Assembly (NCBI GenBank): GCA_030146725.1
Contig: JASLBJ010000240.1
Coordinates: forward strand, 1 to 7,805
Source of the DNA: Sphingomicrobium sp.
GTDB taxonomy: Bacteria > Pseudomonadota > Alphaproteobacteria > Sphingomonadales > Sphingomonadaceae
Length of the DNA: 7,805 nucleotides
Direction: 5' to 3'
Shown here: piece after piece, positions 1 to 7,101 of the stretch
Numbering within the stretch: position 1 is the stretch's first letter
How the letters are laid out: each line of letters opens with the position of its first letter
Notes under the pieces: model-generated
Databases searched by the model: none
The model's input: only the letters and a program-made list of their open reading frames with translations
What the model was told of the DNA's origin: nothing
Translations under genes and position numbers: made by a program

Positions 1-1416
1 GCCAACGTCGAGCGGATCGAGCATCTCCCACCATCGGAGCATGCCGGCTTCTATGCGGGCTCGCGTTTCGCGCTGAACGTCACCCGCCACGACATGATCG
101 CCGCCGGCTGGTCGCCCTCGGTGCGCCTGTTCGAGGCCGCCTCCTGCGCAACCCCGGTGATCTCGGACAGATGGGACGGGATCGACAGCCTGTTCGAGCC
201 CGACCGCGAGATCATCCTTGCCGAAACCTCTGATGAGGTGGTCAAGCGCCTGTCCTCATCCACGGATGCGGCGGCGGTCGGGCAGGCGGCGCGCGCGCGC
301 ATCCTCGCCGCCCACACCGCCGAGCACCGCGCCGCCGAACTTGAGCAGCACCTTACCGAAGCTGCCAACAAGAAGGCGCGTCCGAAACGCGGGCGTCCGG
401 CCAAGCCGGAGAAGATCGCGCTGGTCACCGGCGGGGCGGGCTTCATCGGGTCGAACATCCTCGATCGGCTGATCGGGGAGGGCGCGCGCGTCGTCTGCCT
501 CGACAGTCTGCTGACCGGGCGGCTGGAGAACCTGGCGCACCTCGAACGCGAACCCCGCTTCGAGTTCGTGGAGCATGACGTGATCGATTCCGTGCCGCAG
601 CGCCTCCGCGCCAGCCGTGCGCGCTTCAGCCACATCTATCATCTCGCCTGCGCCGCTTCCCCGCCGCACTACCAGGCAGACCCCGAGCACACGATGCTCA
701 CCAACGTCCTGGGCACGCGCAACATGCTGCGCCTCGCGGAAGAGTGTGGCGCGCGGCTGCTGCTGACCTCGACCAGCGAGGTTTATGGCGATCCGGAGTT
801 GCATCCGCAGACCGAGGACTATCGCGGGGCCGTCAGCTGCACCGGTCCGCGCGCCTGCTACGACGAAGGCAAGCGCGCCGCGGAAACGCTGGCGTTCGAC
901 TTCCTTCGCCTCGGTCGCGCCGACGTGCGCGTGGCCCGCATCTTCAACACTTATGGTCCGCGAATGCGCAGCGACGACGGACGGGTGGTCTCCAACGTCG
1001 TCTGCCAGGCGCTCGGGAGCGACGACATCACCGTATACGGCGACGGCTCGCAAACCCGTAGCTTCTGCTTCGTCGACGATCTCGTCGAGGGGCTCTTGCG
1101 GCTGATGGACAGCGAGACCGCAGTCGGCGTGCCCGTCAATCTCGGCAACCCCGACGAGCTGACCGTTTGTGATTTGATCGACCGGGTGATTGCGCTGACG
1201 GGCAGCCAATCGCGCATTGTCCGCCTGCCGCTGCCCGAGGACGATCCCCGTCGCCGCAAGCCCGACATCGGCAGGGCCCAGGCGCTGCTCGGCTGGTCGC
1301 CACAGGTGCAGCTGCAACAGGGGCTCGAAGCCACGATCGACTGGTTCCGCGATGCGCAAAACCGCACCGTGGTGCCGCTGCGGCGCGACCCGCCGATGAC
1401 CGTCGCTGCCGAATAA
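1..1416 (+). CDS. Glycosyltransferase (CgeB-like, C-terminal part) fused to UDP-glucuronate decarboxylase-like epimerase; 5' end outside window
   Basis: The frame is open from base 1, so the gene starts upstream and the first ATG in view (94) is probably internal. Codons 1-110 resemble the C-terminal domain of CgeB-like glycosyltransferases: the stretch around codons 32-56 (AGWSPSVRLFEAASCATPVISD) is the usual sugar-nucleotide-binding region. A Lys/Arg/Pro-rich linker (codons 124-138) leads to a complete extended SDR domain with the NAD-binding GGAGFIG (codons 144-150), TSTSE with Glu260, and Tyr287-x-x-x-Lys291. The contexts HLACAASPPHYQ, STSEVYGDPE, GPRACYDEGKR and RIFNTYGPRM match UDP-xylose synthase (UDP-glucuronate decarboxylase) closely. 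The Asn-Pro normally found just before the GPRACYDEGKR block is Ser-Cys here, so a related substrate is possible. Inferred role: make a UDP-sugar such as UDP-xylose and transfer a sugar within one cytoplasmic polypeptide. It heads the operon visible here, 13 bases before the next gene. Confidence 0.85.
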   Translation, partial: ANVERIEHLPPSEHAGFYAGSRFALNVTRHDMIAAGWSPSVRLFEAASCATPVISDRWDGIDSLFEPDREIILAETSDEVVKRLSSSTDAAAVGQAARARILAAHTAEHRAAELEQHLTEAANKKARPKRGRPAKPEKIALVTGGAGFIGSNILDRLIGEGARVVCLDSLLTGRLENLAHLEREPRFEFVEHDVIDSVPQRLRASRARFSHIYHLACAASPPHYQADPEHTMLTNVLGTRNMLRLAEECGARLLLTSTSEVYGDPELHPQTEDYRGAVSCTGPRACYDEGKRAAETLAFDFLRLGRADVRVARIFNTYGPRMRSDDGRVVSNVVCQALGSDDITVYGDGSQTRSFCFVDDLVEGLLRLMDSETAVGVPVNLGNPDELTVCDLIDRVIALTGSQSRIVRLPLPEDDPRRRKPDIGRAQALLGWSPQVQLQQGLEATIDWFRDAQNRTVVPLRRDPPMTVAAE

Positions 1417-1429
1417 GCGAGAGAATAAC

Positions 1430-2398
1430 ATGAGTGAAGGCACCATGCGTGCCGCGGTGCTTGCCGCGCCCGGAACCGTGCGGATCGAAATCGTACCCAG
1501 GCCCGAGCCCGGTCCGGGCCAGGTGCGTGTCAGGCTCGAAGGGTGCGGCGTGTGCGCATCCAACCTGACCCCGTGGGAAGGGCCGGAATGGATGACTTTC
1601 CCGACGGCGCCGGGCGACCTCGGCCATGAAGGCTGGGGGGTTGTCGATGCGCTCGGTGAAGGCGTCGCGGACCTTGTTGTGGGCGAGCGCGTCGCGATGC
1701 TCAGCGGCAAGGCTTATGCAGAGTATGACGTGGCCGAAGCGACGTCGGTGGTGCGCTTGCCGGCAGCGTTCGACGGCGCCGCCTTCCCAGGCGAGCCGTT
1801 CGGCTGTGCGATGAACATTTTCCGGCGCAGCGGCATCGAGGCAGGCCAGACCGTCGCCATCCTCGGCATCGGCTTCCTCGGCGCGATCCTCGTCCGCCTC
1901 GCTTCTCATGCAGGGGCGCGCGTGATCGCGATTTCGCGGCGCCAGGAGTCGCTCGATCTCGCGCGCAGGATGGGCGCGGCCGAGACCATCCCGATGCACG
2001 ACCATTATGCAATCATCGACACTGTGAAGCAGCTGACCGGCGACCGCTTCTGCGATCGGGTGATCGAAGCCGTTGGCAAGCAGTGGCCGCTCGACCTCGC
2101 AGCCGAACTGACCGGCGAGGGTGGTCGGCTGGTCATCGCCGGCTACCACCAGGACGGCCCGCGCCAGGTCAACATGCAGCTGTGGAACTGGCGCGGGTTC
2201 GACGTCGTCAACGCACATGAGCGCGATCCCGCAATTGCGCGACGCGGAGTCGAGGAAGCGGTCGCGGCGATCGAGTCGGGGTTGATCGACCCGGCGATGG
2301 TGGTCACCGACCGCTACCCGCTCGAGCGGCTCGGCGACGCGCTCGACGCGACGCGCAACCGGCCCGGGGGCTTCGTCAAGGCAGTGGTCGTGCCGTGA
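1430..2398 (+). CDS. Zinc-type medium-chain alcohol/polyol dehydrogenase family protein
   Basis: A 322-residue medium-chain dehydrogenase/reductase. The N-terminal GroES-like catalytic domain keeps Cys42 (in GVCASN, where most relatives have CGSD), His66-Glu67 in GHEGWG, and Glu122-Pro123 as a plausible further zinc ligand. The four-cysteine structural-zinc lobe is absent, which explains part of the short length. The Rossmann motif GIGFLG is at 146-151. The next strand ends in ISRR rather than an acidic residue, which suggests NADP(H), though this is inference. Substrate is unknown; beside an epimerase and a Gfo/Idh/MocA enzyme, a sugar or sugar-derived alcohol is likely. The ATG at 1430 follows a weak GAGAG site. 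An in-frame ATG at 1445 gives the family-typical start MRAAVL with AAGG close upstream, and is a real alternative. The stop overlaps the next start by four bases (GTGA), indicating translational coupling. Confidence 0.88.
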   Translation: MSEGTMRAAVLAAPGTVRIEIVPRPEPGPGQVRVRLEGCGVCASNLTPWEGPEWMTFPTAPGDLGHEGWGVVDALGEGVADLVVGERVAMLSGKAYAEYDVAEATSVVRLPAAFDGAAFPGEPFGCAMNIFRRSGIEAGQTVAILGIGFLGAILVRLASHAGARVIAISRRQESLDLARRMGAAETIPMHDHYAIIDTVKQLTGDRFCDRVIEAVGKQWPLDLAAELTGEGGRLVIAGYHQDGPRQVNMQLWNWRGFDVVNAHERDPAIARRGVEEAVAAIESGLIDPAMVVTDRYPLERLGDALDATRNRPGGFVKAVVVP

Positions 2399-3388
2399 TC
2401 CGGCTCGGCTTTCTCGGGGCTGGCTGGATCGGCCGCAACCGCATGGAGGCGATGCTGGCCACCGGCCTGTGCGAAGCGGTGGCGATCTGCGACCCCGACC
2501 ACAACATGGCGCATCAGGCGCAGGCTGCCGCCCCGGACGCTGCCCTCGTCGCCTCGCTCGACGAACTGCTTGCGGTCGGCGTCGATGGAGTGGTCATCGC
2601 CACACCAAGCGCGCTCCACGCCGGGCAATGCATCCAGGCGTTCGAGGGCGGCGCCGCGGTCTTCTGTCAAAAGCCGCTCGGTCGTAACGCGGTGGAGGTC
2701 GCGGCGGTGCTCGATGCTGCCTGCACGGGCGACCGCCTGCTCGGAGTCGATCTCTCCTACCGCCACACGGCAGCGCTGCAGGCGATCCGCGAGCGTGTGA
2801 AAGCCGGCGATCTGGGCCGTATTTTCGCCGTCGACCTGACCTTTCACAACGCCTACGGCCCAGGTGCCGGCTGGTTCTGGGACCCCGCGCTCTCGGGCGG
2901 CGGCTGTCTAATCGATCTCGGTGTGCACCTCGTCGATCTTGCACTCTGGCTGCTCGATTTCCCTCAAGTCACCGGCGCCCGCTCGACTCTGCTGCGCGAT
3001 GGCCTCCCAATCCAATCCGGGGAGGTCGAGGATTATGCCACGGCCACTCTATCGCTGGCCAATGGGTCCGAGGTGCGAATCGCCTGCTCCTGGAACCTCA
3101 ATGCCGGCCAGGACGCGGTCATCGAAGCGACCGTCTTCGGCACGCGGGCCAGCGCCCGAATGCGCAACGATAACGGGTCCTTCTTCGATTTTCATGGCGA
3201 ATTGCTTACCGGTCGGAACTCCCGCCGCCTAACATCGCCGCCCGACGATTGGGGCGGCCGCGCCGCAGCCGAATGGGTGCGTCAGCTGGCCGCCGGAGCG
3301 CGCTTCGCGGGTTCGACGAGCGGACTGCTCGACACGTCCCGTTCACTCGACCTGCTCTACGCCTGCGCCTCCCCATCCGGAGTGACCC

Positions 3389-3402
<14 letters not shown>
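2395..3402 (+). CDS. Gfo/Idh/MocA family NAD(P)-dependent oxidoreductase
   Basis: A 335-residue protein with an N-terminal Rossmann fold (GAGWIG, residues 8-13; Asp33 at the end of strand 2, favouring NAD) and a C-terminal alpha/beta domain for substrate binding. The family's EKP motif appears as Gln92-Lys93-Pro94, so the catalytic-site lysine is kept but the usual glutamate is Gln. GGGCLIDLGVH (168-178) supplies the Asp174 and His178 typical of the catalytic centre. Relatives oxidise or reduce sugar ring hydroxyls, inositols or nucleotide sugars. The exact substrate cannot be read here. Translation starts at GTG within the GTGA that ends the preceding dehydrogenase, so the two are probably made in a fixed ratio and may work in sequence or in opposition on one intermediate. 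The 3' end overlaps the following msrA-like gene by 14 bases. Confidence 0.9.
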
Positions 3403-3997
<595 letters not shown>

Positions 3998-4018
3998 GAG
4001 GGTCGGCCGGACCTCGCT

Positions 4019-4732
4019 CTAATTCACCCGGGTGATGATCAGGGTTACGTTGTCAGGCGCACCGCGGGCGAGCACTGTCTCGATCAGTCGGTCCCCAGCC
4101 TCCGCCGGCTCGCCCGAGATGAGCTCCGCAAGCAGCCCCTGGTCATCAACCAGTTTGGTCAGTCCATCGCTTGCAAGCAGGAACTGGTCACCGGGCCGCG
4201 CCTCGCCCTCGCTGGTGTCGACGACAAGCTCGCGCGCAGCCCCGACCGCCCGGGTGATGACATTGGCGTCGGGATGCTGTTCGGCCTCGTCGGCGTTCAA
4301 CATGCCAGTATCGACGAGATCCTGCACGAGGCTGTGGTCGCGGGTCAGCGGGACGATGTCGTTGCCGCGTATGCGGTACGCGCGGCTATCTCCGGCCCAG
4401 AAGCAGCAATAGCGTCCGTTTCCGATTGCAAGCCCGACAACGGTGCTTCCGATGGTCCGCGCCCGCAAGTCGGAATGGGCAAGATCGATCAGGCTCCGGT
4501 TGACCTCCATGAGCACTGCTATTGCATCTGCGACGAGCGCCGTCGGCTCGCCGTTTGCCGGCAGGTTGGACAGCGCCTCGGCGATCATCCTGCTGGCGAC
4601 CTCGCCGGCATCATGGCCACCCATGCCATCGGCCACCGCCCACAGTCCGGTGTCGGTGCGCTCGAGCAGCGAGTCCTCGTTCACCTTGCGGCGAAGCCCG
4701 ACATGCGTGCGCGTGATGCAATCGAAGTTCAT
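4019..4732 (-). CDS. PP2C-family serine/threonine protein phosphatase
   Basis: A 237-residue protein that is essentially one PP2C (PPM) catalytic domain, similar in size and motifs to the bacterial Stp/PppA/PrpC group. Visible motifs are NEDS (Asp20), VADGMGGHDAGEVAS (Asp35, Gly36), GSTVVGL (95-101), WAGDSRAYR (Asp115), LTRDHSLVQ, LLASDGL (Asp189) and GAPDNVTLI (Asp227). These supply the acidic residues that bind two Mn/Mg ions. No membrane segment, FHA or other sensor domain is present, so it should be a soluble cytoplasmic enzyme that removes phosphate from Ser/Thr. No partner kinase or type VI secretion gene lies in this window, so its target is unknown. The start is supported by GGGGAA upstream of the ATG. 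It is convergent with the MsrA gene, only 21 bases separating the stops, and divergent from the following locus. Confidence 0.93.
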   Translation of the reverse strand: MNFDCITRTHVGLRRKVNEDSLLERTDTGLWAVADGMGGHDAGEVASRMIAEALSNLPANGEPTALVADAIAVLMEVNRSLIDLAHSDLRARTIGSTVVGLAIGNGRYCCFWAGDSRAYRIRGNDIVPLTRDHSLVQDLVDTGMLNADEAEQHPDANVITRAVGAARELVVDTSEGEARPGDQFLLASDGLTKLVDDQGLLAELISGEPAEAGDRLIETVLARGAPDNVTLIITRVN

Positions 4733-4820
4733 CCGTTCCCCACGTCAGACGGCATCAGACTAGCAATTCCCTGAGGTTCGTGCGATTCGCTTTTAGCATT
4801 GCAATTCGGGGAAACAGGCA

Positions 4821-5116
4821 ATGAATAAAGCGTACAGTACCAAGGCGTGACCGCCCGGTACCGTGCTTCGCGAGTGGCGACTCGAAGGCAACGAACTCGT
4901 CGTGATCAAGGATTACTTCCCCAGTTCGATCAGCGAGCGCGATGCCGAGGACACGCTCGTCGCGATCCATTCCGACGGCGAGGACCGCTGTTGTCCCAGG
5001 CCGACCAGACCAGGACCTTTCTGACATTCCTTCTCAACAATCGTCTGGAACGCTCTGATCCTCGCGCGGGCCAGCAGCGCCAGACCGGCCACGCAACGAA
5101 GGCGCTTAGGCGATGA
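4821..5116 (+). pseudogene. Probable broken small gene (in-frame TGA plus a likely frameshift), function unknown
   Basis: An ATG at 4821 with GGGGAA seven bases upstream opens nine codons and stops at TGA (4848-4850). The same frame continues from a GTG at 4863 to TGA at 5022-5024 (53 residues) with GC-rich third positions up to about 4988 (EWRLEGNELVVIKDYF). After that the codons in this frame become AGG, AGA, CCA and GGA, unlike the neighbours. From about 4988 the frame one base back looks better (SQADQTRTFLTFLLNN) and ends at 5114-5116, overlapping the next gene by ATGA. A one-base deletion near 4980-4990 would join the two into about 85 residues. I do not recognise the product. Alternatives are a real 53-residue protein from GTG 4863, or a sequencing error. 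The minus-strand open frame over 4755-5027 appears to be its antisense shadow. Confidence 0.4.
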
Positions 5117-5574
5117 TCGAAACGGTGCTGGTCACAGTGTGCACCGTTGCGATTTGCTTCCTGCTTCACCTTGCAATCCTTGATCGCCTTGCCCGGATGA
5201 TCGATCGCTCGGTGCCCGTCCGCCGCCCGATGCTCGTCGTTATCTTCACGCTGTTTGCCGCGCACCTGCTCGAAGTTCTGATTTACGGGCTGGCATTGTG
5301 GCTGCTGGACTGGCGCGGGCACGGCATGCTGAGCGGCGCCGTGGTCAGCGGCGGAGGCTCGCTCCTCGATCATCTCTATTTCTCGATCACCTGCTACACA
5401 ACGCTCGGGATCGGCGACATCATCCCCGAGGGCGAGATCAGATTGCTGGCCGGAATCGAGGCGTTAAACGGACTGGTGCTGATCGCCTGGAGCGCCTCGT
5501 TTACCTATCTTGTCATGGAGCGGCTGCTCCGAGTGGAGCGGGCTCGCAGCCCTGGCCAGCCGAAGCTGGATTAG
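5113..5574 (+). CDS. Small potassium-channel-like integral membrane protein
   Basis: A 153-residue protein with three hydrophobic stretches, roughly 4-24, 40-64 and 112-136. Between the last two is a pore-loop sequence ending in Thr97-Leu-Gly-Ile-Gly-Asp102, which fits the K+ channel filter pattern T-x-G-x-G-D (classic form TVGYGD). It therefore resembles the two-helix ion channel domain with one extra N-terminal helix. No RCK/TrkA-N, cyclic-nucleotide or voltage-sensor domain is attached. Such pores act as tetramers in the inner membrane. Whether this one is selective for K+ is not certain, because filter Tyr is replaced by Ile. The ATG overlaps the end of the upstream damaged frame (ATGA), suggesting the two were once translationally coupled. 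The short charged C-terminal tail (137-153) should be cytoplasmic or periplasmic depending on topology, which was not resolved. Confidence 0.8.
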   Translation: MIETVLVTVCTVAICFLLHLAILDRLARMIDRSVPVRRPMLVVIFTLFAAHLLEVLIYGLALWLLDWRGHGMLSGAVVSGGGSLLDHLYFSITCYTTLGIGDIIPEGEIRLLAGIEALNGLVLIAWSASFTYLVMERLLRVERARSPGQPKLD

Positions 5575-5970
5575 GCGGTACCTCTCAATCGGCGCCTCGT
5601 TCCTTCGCGGCGCAGGGGAGGGCGGCTGTCGCCTGGCGAACCGCTGCGCAGTCGAGGGCACGGGCTCGTGGGCTGGTGGGGTGCGGGTACCGCCGTGAGA
5701 ACCGCGCTCACCTCGGTCGCCGAACTCTTCAGGTTGAATTGCGAAGAGTGGTGAAGGCAGACCTGGGCTCAAGTTCGGCCGTCGATGCGGCTCGTCGCCT
5801 CAGAAGCGAAAGCGAGCGCCGAAGAAGTGACCGGCGACTGCGTACTGTCGCTGTTTTAGAATCGTTCATCGTTAACGCGGTCCGGCACCGCTGGCGCGAC
5901 GCCAGGAAAGCTGACTAGATTCTACCCTCACAATTTGATCAGCAAACTGTGGTGTCCGGGGGGACGTCGA
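5575..5970 (+). other. 396-base stretch without a convincing gene; contains several inverted repeats
   Basis: Open frames here are rich in Arg/Pro/Ser, lack recognisable motifs and lack good ribosome-binding sites, so I take them as chance. What can be seen is a set of inverted repeats: a 9-base pair of arms (GGCGGTACC at 5574-5582 and its complement at 5686-5694), a 7-base hairpin ACTCTTC/GAAGAGT (5724-5730 and 5743-5749, 12-base loop), and a compact multi-stem block at 5857-5924. No run of T follows any of these, so none is a standard intrinsic terminator. Decayed coding sequence or an untranslated RNA are both possible. Confidence 0.5.
5857..5924. other. Candidate three-stem structured element
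   Basis: A perfect 7-base closing stem (TAGAATC at 5857-5863 with GATTCTA at 5918-5924) encloses two further perfect hairpins: GCGGT/ACCGC (5877-5881 with 5887-5891) and CTGGCG/CGCCAG with a 3-base CGA loop (5891-5896 with 5900-5905). The two inner hairpins share base 5891, so one loses a pair if both form. An 8-base palindrome CGTTAACG (5870-5877) abuts them. The 7-base outer stem recalls a tRNA acceptor, but there is no T-loop sequence or CCA end, so it is not a tRNA. It could be a small RNA domain, a leader of the small gene at 5971, or chance in GC-rich DNA. The strand is undecided. Confidence 0.3.
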
Positions 5971-6126
5971 ATGGTTTCAAACCACAGGTTTTACTTCAGA
6001 CGCGCTGCCGAAGAAAGAATGAGGGCAGCTCGCGCTCTCACCGCAGCGGCGCGTGAACGGCATCAGGTCCTGGCTCGCCAGTTCCATGCCCGCGCGGAGG
6101 AGCGCGACTTGCGAACATCTGGCTGA
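5971..6126 (+). CDS. Small charged helical protein, 51 residues, function unknown
   Basis: The ATG follows GGGGGACG with suitable spacing, making it a better start than upstream in-frame ATG codons (the frame is open from 5935). The product is rich in Arg, Ala and Glu, with a helical pattern through RRAAEERMRAARALTAAARE and on to HARAEERD. It has no membrane segment and no cysteine. Short proteins of this general look (aromatic N-terminus with YxRRAAEER, then an amphipathic helix) are, from memory, common in sphingomonads and usually annotated as hypothetical. Its codon use is somewhat less GC-biased than that of the operon genes. It stands alone, followed by a 5-base hairpin right after its stop (6123-6127/6132-6136). 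A chance open frame cannot be excluded. Confidence 0.5.
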   Translation: MVSNHRFYFRRAAEERMRAARALTAAARERHQVLARQFHARAEERDLRTSG

Positions 6127-6223
6127 CCTGCGTCAGTGCTCCGCTTGGGCTTGGTTCCGACCAGGCAGGAGAGGTGCAGATCGCAAGCTAACGCGGTTGG
6201 AGTGCATCTTCACCGCGACGATC
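6123..6223 (+). promoter_or_regulatory. Hairpin-rich leader upstream of the secreted-protein gene
   Basis: Three separate foldable segments lie in the gap before the ATG at 6269. The first is CTGAC/GTCAG (6123-6127 with 6132-6136). The second is a 7-base stem with one G-T pair and loop TCCG (6149-6155 with 6160-6166). The third is a two-part stem, GATCG/CGATC (6179-6183 with 6219-6223) outside CGCGGT/ACCGCG (6192-6197 with 6212-6217). None is followed by a T-run. If transcribed, the last would end 45 bases before the start codon, leaving the ribosome-binding site free. It may be an mRNA leader structure or operator-like DNA; no known riboswitch class was recognised. Confidence 0.3.
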
Positions 6224-6268
6224 AAACCACAGCAAATATTCCGAGTTTACGCCTTGGGGGGCAATAAG

Positions 6269-6991
6269 ATGAAAGCTTTCACCTTGTTATCGGCGCTCGT
6301 CTTCGCCGCGTTCTCGACCAGCGTCAATGCGGCCAAGCCGGTGCGGGTGCCCGTAACTTCGGTAAACCCGATGGATCCGAGTGCGTGGCAAATAGGGCCG
6401 ATCACTTCGGTCAAGAATTATTCGGTCAACATGCCGCTAAGCCCGTCGGCACATCCAGGCGGCGGCTGGTACTTCGACATTCCTTACCCGACGGCTCAGG
6501 CCGGGCATGTTCATTACGTGACGTTCAAGCATGGCACCTTGTCGGGCAAGACGCGGCTCGTCATGCGCTATCGGATCGAAATGGCGGACGGCGTCCAGAT
6601 CGTCCCGACCAAGGAGCAGCCGAATACCTTTCCGTCGATCCTGACGCTCTACTTCCAGCGACGGGGCGACGACTGGAGCGCGAATGGGAAATACGAAGCC
6701 TACCGGTGGTGGGCGACCTTCGCGTCGGTGATGCCACTGACTGCAGGCGAACACGAGTTGTCGGTTCCGCTCAACGGGAACTGGACCGCGCTAGGTACCT
6801 CAAGTGCCACCACCAACCCCCGGGCATTCGGCGACGCGGTACGTGAGGCCGAGCGGGTCGGGTTCACTCTTGGTGGAGGCACCGGCTTTGGTCATGGAGT
6901 CTATGCGACCGGGCCGGCTCGTTTCGTCGTAACGAGCTTCCAGCTGCTCTCGGATACCGACTTCGCCATCCGCGCGGCACCCGGTTCCTAG
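6269..6991 (+). CDS. Secreted protein of unknown function, probably a beta-rich fold
   Basis: The start at 6269 gives a classic signal peptide (residues 1-20, MKAFTLLSALVFAAFSTSVN, cleaved near the following Ala), and a G-rich stretch (GGGGGG) lies eight bases upstream. Upstream in-frame ATG codons such as 6053 would bury this signal and read through the hairpin-rich leader, so I reject them. The product is 240 residues. The mature part alternates hydrophobic, Gly/Thr/Ser and aromatic residues: GGGWYFDIPYP, KTRLVMRYRIE, ILTLYFQRRGDDWS, HELSVPLNGNW and RVGFTLGGGTGFGHGVYATG. The pattern suggests beta-strands, and it loosely recalls jelly-roll carbohydrate-binding modules with a terminal strand such as RFVVTSFQLL. 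That fold is inference from pattern only. No catalytic motif and no cysteine is seen. Export to the periplasm or beyond is likely. It appears to be transcribed alone. Confidence 0.8.
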   Translation: MKAFTLLSALVFAAFSTSVNAAKPVRVPVTSVNPMDPSAWQIGPITSVKNYSVNMPLSPSAHPGGGWYFDIPYPTAQAGHVHYVTFKHGTLSGKTRLVMRYRIEMADGVQIVPTKEQPNTFPSILTLYFQRRGDDWSANGKYEAYRWWATFASVMPLTAGEHELSVPLNGNWTALGTSSATTNPRAFGDAVREAERVGFTLGGGTGFGHGVYATGPARFVVTSFQLLSDTDFAIRAAPGS

Positions 6992-7101
6992 CCGAGGCAC
7001 CGCAACAGTCACTCGGCCTCAATGAGCGCGCATCCGGACTGCTAATCTGCCGACGATTGCTTCGCAGGGACCTCTGCACAAGTTTGCTCGGCGGCTGGCG
7101 C

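Noticed and set aside
370..414. AT-hook-like KRGRPAKP in the fusion protein linker
   Set aside because: It is a single short basic, Pro-rich stretch between two enzyme domains. It is better explained as a flexible linker than as a DNA-binding motif.
256..1710. Long minus-strand open frame (484 codons)
   Set aside because: It lies opposite the fusion gene and the start of the dehydrogenase, both with clear family motifs. It has no recognisable domain and is a typical antisense shadow in GC-rich DNA.
1136..2218. Minus-strand open frame of 360 codons
   Set aside because: It overlaps two well-supported plus-strand genes, and its product is Arg/Ala/His-rich without motifs.
4001..4013. GGTC-GGCCG-GACC hairpin between the convergent msrA and phosphatase genes as a bidirectional terminator
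   Set aside because: The stem is only four perfect pairs and no T-run follows on either strand, so the support is too weak.
4793..4821. Minus-strand promoter for the phosphatase (TTGCCT, 17 bases, TGCTAA)
   Set aside because: The -35-like element is fair and spacing is right, but the -10 matches only two of six consensus bases.
4755..5027. Minus-strand 90-codon open frame upstream of the phosphatase
   Set aside because: It is in codon register with the plus-strand frame at 4863, whose third positions are richer in G/C. No motif supports the minus-strand product.
5298..5918. Plus-strand 206-codon open frame overlapping the channel
   Set aside because: Its first part overlaps the channel gene in another frame, and the rest is Arg/Ser-rich without motifs or a good ribosome-binding site.
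5857..5924. tRNA gene suggested by the 7-base closing stem
   Set aside because: There is no T-loop consensus, no proper anticodon arm and no CCA end, and the length is short.
6053..6268. Upstream in-frame start for the secreted protein
   Set aside because: It would bury a clear signal peptide at 6269, translate through the hairpin-rich leader and overlap the small gene at 5971.
6991..7017. GCCGAG/CTCGGC hairpin after the secreted-protein stop as a terminator
   Set aside because: The six-base stem has a 15-base loop and no following T-run.
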